From Haematobia irritans (taxonomy: Eukaryota > Arthropoda > Insecta > Diptera > Muscidae): a stretch of DNA of 64,000 nt. The stretch covers positions 66,658,891 to 66,722,890 of the forward strand of contig NC_134398.1 of the NCBI RefSeq assembly GCF_050003625.1, given 5' to 3'. Positions within the stretch are counted from its first letter, which is position 1. Every line of letters starts with the position of its first letter. The position numbers and the translations under genes are program-made. A model generated the notes under the pieces. It had not been told where the DNA came from, made no database searches, and was given only the letters and a program-made list of their open reading frames with translations. This document shows positions 55,415 through 64,000 of the stretch, piece by piece.

Positions 55415-55591
55415 TATATATGGGAGATACATCTAAATCTGAACCCATTTGTATGATATTTTTCAGATTTAGGTGATACTATAGAAGAGTAAATTGTGCA
55501 AACTTTGAGTAAGATTGGTTAATAAATTAGGGTATTATGTATTTGATATCAATTTTGTTCTTCGAACTACGAAATTATGGGTTCACATGTA
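55415..55591 (-). repeat. family D fragment
   Basis: TATATATGGGAGATACATC and the TTAGGTGATACTATAGAAG-type stretch match reverse family D. It ends at the DD41D copy 4. Confidence 0.5.
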
Positions 55592-56525
55592 AAGGGTGAT
55601 TCTTTTGAGGTTAGGATTTTCATGCATTAGTATTTGACAGATCACGTGGGATTTCAGACATGGTGTCAAAGAGAAAGATGCTCAGTATGCTTTGACATTT
55701 CATCATGAATAGACTTACTAACGAGCCACAACGTCGAATTTTCAGTGAATGGGCCCTAGAAAAGTTGGCAGAAAATCCGCTTTTTTATCGACAAATTTTG
55801 TTCAGCGATGAGGCTCATTTCTGGTTGAATGGCTACGTAAATAAGCAAAATTGCCGCATTTGGAGTGAAGAGCAACCAGAAGCCGTTCAAGAACTGCCCA
55901 TGCATCCCGAAAAATGCACTGTTTGGTGTGGTTTGTACGCTGGTGGAATCATTGGACCGTATTTTTTCAAAGATGCTGTTGGACGCAACGTTACGGTGAA
56001 TGGCGATCGCTATCGTTCGATGCTAACAAACTTTTTGTTGCCAAAAATGGAAGAACTGAACTTGGTTGACATGTGGTTTCAACAAGATGGCGCTACATGC
56101 CACACAGCTCGCGATTCTATGGCCATTTTGAGGGAAAACTTCGGAGAACAATTCATCTCAAGAAATGGACCGGTAAGTTGGCCACCAAGATCATGCGATT
56201 TGACGCCTTTAGACTATTTTTTGTGGGGCTACGTCAAGTCTAAAGTCTACAGAAATAAGCCAGCAACTATTCCAGCTTTGGAAGACAACATTTCCGAAGA
56301 AATTCGGGCTATTCCGGCCGAAATGCTCGAAAAAGTTGCCCAAAATTGGACTTTCCGAATGGACCACCTAAGACGCAGCCGCGGTCAACATTTAAATGAA
56401 ATTATCTTCAAAAAGTAAATGTCATGGACCAATCTAACGTTTCAAATAAAGAACCGATGAGAGTTTGCAAATTTTATGCGCTTTTTTTTAAAAAAAAGTT
56501 ATCAAGCTCTTAACAAATCACCCTT
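55592..56525 (+). mobile_element. DD41D transposon, deleted copy 4
   Basis: Ends AAGGGTGATT and complement with TA at 55590-55591 and 56526-56527; 934 bp. The internal junction (ACTAACGAG to CCACAACGTCG) equals that of copy 2, so both descend from one deleted master. Confidence 0.88.
55705..56418 (+). pseudogene. DD41D transposase lacking the DNA-binding domain
   Basis: This 237-residue frame is identical in design to 44071-44784: MNRLTNE fused in frame to PQRRIFSEWAL, with all three catalytic acids and the RSRGQHLNEIIFKK end. It differs from copy 2 by GPYFF against GQYFF. Confidence 0.85.
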
Positions 56526-56527
56526 TA

Positions 56528-57830
56528 TATATAAAATATATTTATAGATATGCTGTTCCTTTCTATTTGTTTAAATTATTTCCCCATACAATATTTTCAC
56601 ATTTTGCAAAAACAAAAATGGAAAAACAAGATAATATTTGAAAAAACAAGGTAAGAGAATTATATTTGAGAAAAGAAATATGAAAAGAGATACTCGACCA
56701 AAGATGATAGATTTTTATCTTATTGTTGCCGCTAAGTTTTCTTTGAATCGAAATTGCAGCCCTTCTTTAATATGAGACAGATGGGATGCGATAATCAAGA
56801 CTCTTTAGAAAACAATATTCGATTTAATTTGTCTATCCTCGGCAATCCTGTGAACGGAAACCAGTAGTCAATACTGTCTGACACTTCACTTTTAAGTAGT
56901 AAATCTCTAAATAAAGGCGAAACCTCATTTTTCTCACAAAGACCCGAAAAGAATTGTTATGACAACTAGCGCAGAGATAGGCAGAGATCTGATAATTGCT
57001 AATAGCTTGGAATTAAATCCCAACCACGAACAAAAAAATAAAGGTTCATAACCCCTATTGAACAAAATAGGAACATAATGGAAAAATGAAACAAAGCAAT
57101 TTACACGACCACTGATACAAATGGTTGCAAAAAACAGAAATTACAGGGGCACAGAATTTTCTTTGTAATTTATTTTAAAGGGATAAAACTCAAATTTCAA
57201 TGCTTCCAATGGGAAAAATCAGCTTAGAGAATTTTTAACGTACATAAACACATGCATATTCCTTGAGTCCAAATATTACTCAACATCCAGCGGGAGAATA
57301 CTAGAGGCCTTCAAGCAGGCGTTGTAAATTAGCTAAAGCTCGCCATTTATAAGTTATTCTTATGGAATGCATTTTCAGTTAATGTAAATTTTCAAAGAAA
57401 AATCCTGTTTAAACTCTAAAATAGAAGTGCAAGGATATAAACGAAGACTAAAGTGAAGTAAATACCAGTAAATAAAGTATCGCAAAAGAGCAATGAAAAT
57501 GTATTTATACCATTGGCGTAGCTTGGAGATCCCGGGGGATGCTATGCCCGAAAATTGTGGCACCCAAGGATATTTATTGGCAAACTATTTTTTAGTCATC
57601 ATACCTTTGAATTTATATAAATTTTCACCATTCACCTATATTTTTTTATATCGTACAAAATTGTACATTTCTAAAGAACGGGTGAAAAAGCTTAAAATCC
57701 AAGATACGTTAGTCGACATAAGATCGAGATATAAATTAAATATGACGAGAACCATTAACATTCATATGTATCTATCCTAAAGGACATTTGGACAATTCCA
57801 GGCAAAGCAAGATTATGAAAAAACAAGTAC
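56528..57830. other. no gene recognised
   Basis: Mostly unique AT-rich sequence with only short frames (57375-57563 minus, 57493-57780 plus) that lack motifs. Confidence 0.45.
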
Positions 57831-59400
57831 ATACAGCAGTAAGTTCGGCCGAGCCGAATCTTAAATCCCCACCACCATGAATAAAATATAATAGTTTCAG
57901 CCGAAAGCTCTTAGTCGTAGCGGGTTACTTGATAATATATAGAATTTCAGGCGGTTTGCTAACAGATATTCTCCCAAACAGATCAGTTCAACCAGTACGC
58001 TTCCCGAATAGAAATTTAAAGATTTTACCTATGGTGGCTAGATCAGTCTCTGGATTTATAAGAATCATTTTTGATAGATTTTTTGGGGAATCATAAACAT
58101 CTCGTATAAGTGTGCAAGAAAAATTATGAAGTGACGTCTTGATTTGAAATCTAAAATCTTGAACATTTTTACCCCCATTATTAAAAAGATTACGAGAAGT
58201 AAAATCTGGAAATGTAACTTTCAGCAATTTTCATGATCAGTGCGTCTATAGGGAGGCCTTACCAAATGGACCTATAAAAACTAAATCCGATACAGGTTTT
58301 TGTTGCCAGTATATTTACAATTTCAGGCAAATCGGATAAGTCCAAGAAGTACGCTCAGGAGATCGGTTTATATGGGTGCTATACCTAAACATAGACCGAT
58401 GCACACCATTTTCTGAAAACCTATTTATGGTACTGCAGTACCACTAGATTTAAAATTTCAGGCAAATTGGATAAAAACTACGGTTTCTAGAAGTCCAAGA
58501 AGAAAAATCGGGAAATCAATATATATTATGGCTATACCAAAACATGGACCGATAGACACCATTTTCAGCACATCTAAATGCGTTCAAACAATACCACTAG
58601 ATTTCAATTTTCTGGCAAATCGGATTGAAAATAAGGTTTGTAGAAGCCCAAGAAGTAAAATCGGGAGATCGGTCTATATGGAGGCTATACCAGAACATGG
58701 ACCGATACAACTCATCTTAAAATCGGGAGATCGGTCTGTATGGGGGCTATACTAAAACATGGTCCGATAGGCACTATTTTCGGCACACCTAGATTTCAAT
58801 TACAGGCAAATCGGATTGAAAATGCGGCTTCAAGAAGTAAAATCGGGAGATCGGTCTATATGGGGGCTATACCAGAACATGGACCGATACAACTCATCTT
58901 CAGCACACTTCTTTTTGGTCATCAAATGCTTCTAGATCTAGCAAAACGGATTGAAAATACGGTTTCTCGAAGACCAAGAAGTAAAATCAGGAGATCGGTC
59001 TATATGAGGGCTATAGCAAAACATGGACCGAAACACCCCATTTTCAACACACATATTTGTGGTCCTAAAAACCTTTAGATTTCAAATTTCAGGCAAATCG
59101 GATTGAAAATACGGTTTCTAGCCCAAGACCCCAAATCGGGCGGTGGATATATATGGGGGCTAATAAAAATTAGCCCATTCTCGAATTTGACTTGCCAGCA
59201 AACAAAAAACGAATCTGTGCAAAATTGCAGGACGATAGCACCATTATTGAAAGCTGTAGCGTGATTACAACAGACGGACATGGTTATATCGTCTTAGAAT
59301 TTCTCCCCGATCAAGAATTTATATACTTTATATAGTCGGAACTCAATATTTCGATGTGGTGGTAGGTATGGTAGTAGGTATGACAAATGAGTAAAGTAGG
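57831..59400 (+). repeat. family C repeat array
   Basis: The left end AAGTTCGGCCGAGCCGAATC begins near 57840. A unique-looking stretch follows (57900-58235, with a 79-residue minus frame at 57988-58227 that I do not recognise). From 58240 to 59180 six to seven subunits carry ATCGGTCTATATGGGGGCTATACC and AACATGGACCGATA-type sequence and CAGGCAAATCGGATTGAAAA. Frames at 58528-59078 are repeat products. The array end (GACGGACATGG, TTATATACTTTATATAGTCGG) reaches 59400. Confidence 0.7.
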
Positions 59401-59663
59401 AAGTTGGGCTGGGCCGACTATATCACACCTCTGTAAAAGGGTAGCCAAAAATGCAATGAAAACTTTGATTTTATATACGATTATTAGTCAAAAGTCTATT
59501 ATAAACAAAATCGGACCAGAAACAATGAATTTTACATGTGCTAGTCATAGGCCGGAAGGAATTTCTTGCCACGAATTTTACATTTTTAACGAGAACCGTC
59601 GTATTTAGTCAATATTTGTATTTATCTGCCCCAAAATGCATCTGGCCAATTGCAGGCAAATCA
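59401..59663. repeat. repeat-derived flank of the array
   Basis: GGGCTGGGCCGACTATATC near 59406 resembles the outer end of these composite repeats. No gene is seen. Confidence 0.4.
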
Positions 59664-59913
59664 CACCCAGAGAAGGAATATGATCCCCTCAAACATGTTT
59701 TAAGAGCAAAATGTGATTTTTGGGTGGTGACCATGTAACATCGTTTTCGCAACCATGTTATTTTCTCGGAAACCATGTATCTGATTTCGGCAAACAGGTT
59801 ATATTTGACGAGAAAATAACATTTTAGTGACAAACATGTTACATGGTCACCATACAAAAATAACATTTTGCTCTTGAAACATGTTTGAGGTGATCATATT
59901 CCTTCTCTGCGTG
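59664..59913. mobile_element. palindromic MITE, copy 2
   Basis: A near-perfect palindrome with ends CACCCAGAGAAGG and the complement of CACGCAGAGAAGG, homologous to 6827-7077. CA is present on both sides (59662-59663 and 59914-59915), a 2-bp duplication. Confidence 0.78.
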
Positions 59914-59915
59914 CA

Positions 59916-61261
59916 AGATTATCAAAAAACAAGTGAATAAAGTAGTTATTTTTGAATCTGAAAAAATCGAACCCGAAAGAACAAATATTTATATGGGTTT
60001 ATCATAGGACGGAAGTAAATTCTTGGCACGAACTTCCAAGTTTTTCCGCTGAATTAATCAGTAAAATTTTCCTATTTTAATTTTTTCTTTGAAGGGAACC
60101 CATATAACCTATATTCCCACTTAACATCTATAATAACATAAGCTGATTTCGCTAAGATTCGATATGTTTGTTGGAGTCTAACATACCATAAATTGTGCCA
60201 AGCTTGCTCTATTTCTGTGTAGTTTTTTTTATATACTTGGAATTTGATATAGTTCACATATTTCGATATAGTTCCCATGTAGACCGATATCCAGAATTAA
60301 GTCCTTGAGATACAAAGATTGACATTATTAGTGATATTTTTCCAAAATTTTGGAATTCGCTATTGTTGCGCAATTACCAGTATGAATCATATCGATTCAT
60401 ATTTGTTCGAATTTCGTACAATACAAAAATTAATATTATTAGTGAATTGAAAACAACTGATTCAATGCCCTTCTATTATTGCTTTCAAATCTACCTCTTC
60501 TTTTCTCTAAATGATTATTACTCGTGAAATATTCGCATATACCGAAAGTCGGTTTTCTGGACAGATATGTTATATAGCCGACTAAAGGCCTGAAACAAAC
60601 CATTGAAGTATACACTTTCCACCGCTGAGAAGCTCTGATGAAGAAATCCTGTGGTATATAAACAAAATTTATTGGAACGAAGACATTTCCAATGATAAAC
60701 AATTTGTAGAGCGATTTTCATAACACCACTCATATTGGACAATGTATTTTTTGCTTTTCTTTATTCTCACTCATATTGATAGATAAACTGACATTTCCTT
60801 ATGAATCTTTTATGCCAATTGATCCCAAATCAAATTTAGGTGGAATAAAAGGTTCGGGGGGCTTAACGAAATTCGCTAGTTTTCTTTATCATATTACAAA
60901 ATGGAGTGTGATAACAATCAGGAGCATTTGGATTTGTTTTTATTTCGCAATTGTGTCGACAAAAGGGACACACTAATCGTCTAAAAAAATGGGTACATGA
61001 GATATTGAGATTGTCTTATTTGATATATTCAACCACAGTGCGTCTAAGGTGTATTTTTGGTTTAAATCTTTGCTTTACAGTTCATCTGTGTTGTAATAAA
61101 GCACAAGCATACTGCTCCTCTTATACGTATTTCTCTTTCGTGTAGAATTGAAATGCATCCCTCAAACCAGTGACGCCAACTCCCGAAGGCCAAAAAGTAC
61201 CAAAAATATATTATAAATTAAAACATACGAGTTCCCGCCACAAAAACTACTCCGAACTAAC
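59916..61261. other. no gene recognised
   Basis: The short frames (60439-60702, 60776-60976 and 60951-61145) have no family motif. GATATAGTTCCCATGTAGACCG at 60258-60285 is a scrap of a composite repeat. Confidence 0.45.
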
Positions 61262-62312
61262 TCCACCATGGATTGACTAGAAACCTCTTCTAAAGACTCA
61301 TCCACAATCGAATTACTTGGGTTGCGGTAACACTTGCCGATGACAAGGAATCTTAAACTTCTTAATATAATCTTCTAAATTGTAAGTTAGTCTATGCGAG
61401 GTATATATTAATATATAGAAATTAAATGTTGACAAAATTTTCTATATTTTAGAAATAAAATTTTGACACAACTTTCTACAGTTATAAATTCCAATTCCAA
61501 ATTTGGACCAATTTTTGTGTGATTGGCCATCGGCTATATATAACTATAGACCGATATGGACCAATTTTTGCATGGCTGTTAGCGGCCCTATAACGCAATG
61601 TACCAAATTTCAACCGAATCGAATGAATTTGCTCCTCCAAGAAGCTCTGGAGGTCAAATCTGAGGATCGGTTTATATGGGGCTATATATAATTATAGACC
61701 GATATGGACCAATTTTTGCATGGTTATTAGAGACCATATACTAACACCACGTACCGAATTTCAACCGAATCGGATGAATTTGCTCCTCCAAGAACTAACA
61801 CTACGTACTAAATTTCAACTGGATCGGATGAATTTTGCTCCTCCAAGAGGATCCGCGAGACAAATCTGAGGGTCGGTTTATATGGGGGCTATATATAATT
61901 ATGGACCGATATGGACAAATTTTTGCGTGGTTGTTAGAGACCATATACTAATACTACGTACCAAATTTCAACTGGATCGGATGAATTTTGCTCCTCCAAG
62001 TGGATCCGCAAGACAAATCTGGCGGTCGGGTTATATGGGGGCTATACGTAAAAGTGGCGATATGGCCCATTTGCAATACCATCCGACCTACATCAATAAC
62101 AACTACTTGTGCCAAGTTTCAAGTCGATAGCTTGTTTTGTTCGGAAGTTAGCGTGATTTCAACAGACGGACGGACATGCTCAGATCGACTCAGAATTTCA
62201 CCACGACCCAGAGCATATATACTTTATGGGGTCTTAGAGCAATATTTCGATGTGTTATAATCGGAATGACAAAGTTAATATACCATCATATGGCGGAGGG
62301 TATAAAAAAATG
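61262..62312 (-). repeat. family B element, reverse orientation
   Basis: The tail complement (CCACCATGGATTGACTAGAA, AATCGAATTACTTGGGTTGC), a few 29-bp units (61425-61485) and about four 153-bp-type subunits follow. The head (CAAGCTATCGACTTG complement, GACGGACGGACATGC) comes last and ends TATGGCGGAGGGTATA. The order is that of 22137-24618 reversed. Confidence 0.75.
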
Positions 62313-62329
62313 GCATAAATATCTATATG

Positions 62330-62625
62330 AACATTTCTCAAACTTGTTTGGATCGGTTTAAGCTAAATAAAATGGATTTTGAGCGTCGTTTCATAACCGT
62401 TGATGAGACATGGATCCACCACTATACTCCAGAGACAAAAGAACAATCCAAACAATGGACTGAAGCTGGAGGAAGTGCCCCAAAGAAGGCAAAAACAATT
62501 CAATCGGCTGTTATGGTTATGGTAACGGTTTTTCGGACTTCAAATGTATTTTATTGATTGACTATCTGCAAAAGGGTAAAACAATAAATTCAGAGTACTA
62601 CTGTAACCTTTGGATCAATAATAAG
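62330..62625 (+). pseudogene. mariner transposase fragment
   Basis: FERRFITVDETWIHHYTPETK and KQWTEAGGSAPKKAKTIQSA (62361-62510) are the stretch around the first catalytic Asp of mariner transposases (irritans-type by memory). After a frameshift near 62525, DYLQKGKTINSEYY continues the protein. Both the N-terminal part and the second and third catalytic Asp regions are missing, so it is a dead fragment. Confidence 0.82.
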
Positions 62626-62790
62626 TTAGTTCAATGTTGCAGAAGTTAATGAAAATTTCGAGATAATTATTATTTTGAAGTACTCAAAATTAGTTTAAAA
62701 CTAATGAAAATGTTACTATTTATGTTAACTTGATATGAAATCATGCGATTCACAATTAAGAAATTAAACCTGGGGTTTTTTCATTACACG

Positions 62791-62870
62791 CACAGAAGGA
62801 ATATGATCACCTCGAACATGTGTCAGGAGCAAAATGTTATTTGTTGATGGAAAACATGCACTCAAAAAAA
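62791..62870 (+). mobile_element. palindromic MITE, left fragment
   Basis: CACGCACAGAAGGAATATG and ATCACCTCGAACATG match the ends at 6827 and 59664. After 80 bp it is interrupted by the next MITE at CACTCAAAAAAA. Confidence 0.6.
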
Positions 62871-63304
62871 AAAAAAAATATTACTAGGATTCAAAGATTT
62901 TGACCTTCCCTTAAGGATTTTGGTATTGATTCTGAGCCAAAGATGCGGCTTCTTTAAAATAAACAAATTTTTTAGCGACCTATCCTGCTTTAAATCTACG
63001 ACTAATAAAATTAAAATTAGGATACAGATCCCATTTATCAAATTATCATTCTCTATGTTTCTTTACTTTAAGGAATATTAGCCACAGTTCAAAAACATGC
63101 GACTTTAACGGAGGGACGCAAATTTATAAAATTTGTTCCTAAATTTAATGAAAAAAAATTTTTTTTTGAAGCAAAGATTATAAACTTTATTTTAATTAAA
63201 ATGTCATTAATTTAAAGAAATTTGTCCTTAAGGTATTGTAAATTTCGCATCTTAAAATGTAGATTGCGTAATCTTTAATATCACGTAAATATTTTTTTCA
63301 GTGT
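62871..63304 (-). mobile_element. CACTG-related MITE, chimeric type
   Basis: The left 90 bp (CAAAGATTTTGACC, ATTGATTCTGAGCCAAAGATG) follows the standard CACTG-type MITE. The rest (ACTTTAACGGAGGGACGC, ATTTAATGAAAAAAAATTTTT) follows the second type seen at 20353. It ends TTTTTTTCAGTG. Confidence 0.6.
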
Positions 63305-63848
63305 GGAACAAAAATATTGTTTTTCATGCCAAACATGAAAGCTATTTACGTACAAACGAATGCCAGTTTAAAAATCCAAATTATACCGGATACTTCTAAG
63401 TAAAAATCTTTCTTATTTCAAAAACAAAACAAAAATTAAACTTTAAACCAAAGATGCTAAATCCGCAAGATAAGTCTTAGCCTAAATTTGAAGCTATTTT
63501 ATCTTAAATCTAAAGATTCAATATTTCAGCTAATTTAAGAACGATTTAATTCAAAAATTTCTTTCTTTACTTAAAGGAAAATTTGCCTTAGTTCAAAGAC
63601 ATACGACTTTAACGGACCGACGAAATTTCCAAAATTGTTGTTCTAAATTTAATAAAAACAAATTTTGAAGCAATGATTATTAACTTTATTTTAATTAAAA
63701 TGTGATTATTTTAAAGAAATTTTTCCTTAATATCGTAAATTGCGCATCCTAATTTTTAGGATGCATAACATTAATATCACGCATATATTTTTTCAGTGTA
63801 ATTATGGACCGAAATAGACCAATCTTTGAGTGGATGCTTTATGGTGAC
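63305..63848 (-). repeat. second-type MITE fragment and family B scrap
   Basis: The interior (CGACTTTAACGGACCGACG, GCGCATCCTAATTTTTAGG) and end TTTTTTCAGTG match 62871-63304. It is followed by a few bases of reverse family B (TAATTATGGACCGA). Confidence 0.55.
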
Positions 63849-63850
63849 TA

Positions 63851-64000
63851 CACTGAGAGATTTCTCTTCGTTAATTTAACGAAGAATTCTTCGTAAATTC
63901 TTCATTAAAACAACGAAATTTTCATTCGTTTTCGTAAGTTTTACGAAGAACATTTTACGAAAATACGAAATGTCTACATTATTATTCTACATTAACCTTT
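63851..64000 (+). mobile_element. start of a TTCGTAA-rich element, cut by the window
   Basis: After TA at 63849-63850 the sequence CACTGAGAGATTTCTCTTCG begins. TTCGTAA, TTACGAA and TTTCGTT motifs then recur at short spacing, many as inverted pairs. It resembles the left end of a TIR element; the right end is beyond the window. Confidence 0.4.

Noticed and set aside
57988..58227. 79-residue frame as a possible gene fragment
   Set aside because: It ends GKIFKFLFGKRTG and lies in a stretch flanked by family C ends; I could not link it to any family.
58528..59078. 75- and 112-residue frames as a repeat protein
   Set aside because: They follow family C units and stop or shift wherever the units differ.

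Overview
This window looks like intergenic or intronic DNA from a dipteran fly, most likely a calyptrate (muscid or blow-fly type). I base that on the AT-rich sequence, the dense insect-type transposable elements and the style of the interspersed repeats; no database search was possible, so the taxon is an inference. I found no convincing host protein-coding gene. Nearly every long open frame belongs to a mobile element or is a by-product of tandem repeats.

Layout. 1-2.1 kb: the 3' end of a Ty3/gypsy-type retrotransposon (RNase H, integrase, one frameshift). 3-10 kb: composite interspersed repeats (family A and the family B tail), and a duplicated host segment interrupted by several small elements, one of which carries two divergent tRNA-like modules. 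12-14.3 kb: family A and B subrepeats inside a TIR element. 14.7-17.9 kb: a CACTG-type MITE split by an array of 437-bp tandem units ending in an inverted copy and flanked by a 13-bp target duplication. 20.7-26.2 kb: family A containing a MITE containing a large family B array. 26.35-31.37 kb: a full-length non-LTR retrotransposon (minus strand) with an intact ORF1, an ORF2 (endonuclease, reverse transcriptase, RNase H) broken by a few lesions, and a 13-bp target duplication. 32.6-37.9 kb: a deep nest (MITE containing a CCCAGC element containing a family B array, a 5'-truncated copy of the same LINE and another tandem repeat). 39.9-56.5 kb: four copies of one Tc1/mariner-superfamily transposon with DD41D spacing, one nearly complete and three internally deleted, among further relics, a tRNA-derived SINE inside an unfamiliar CCCGTG-ended element, and a LINE reverse transcriptase relic split by a second twin-tRNA element. 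57.8-64 kb: repeat family C, family B in reverse, palindromic MITEs and a mariner fragment.

How the parts relate. The LINE enzymes could have mobilised the truncated LINE copies and possibly the tRNA-headed SINE, whose tail resembles the LINE tail. The nearly complete DD41D element could have mobilised its deleted relatives. The TA-flanked elements without genes must rely on transposases encoded elsewhere. The best candidates for something undescribed are the twin divergent tRNA-like element, the 437-bp foldback-like array, the CCCGTG element with dense subterminal GATC-type motifs, and the sequence core shared by four otherwise different tandem repeat families.
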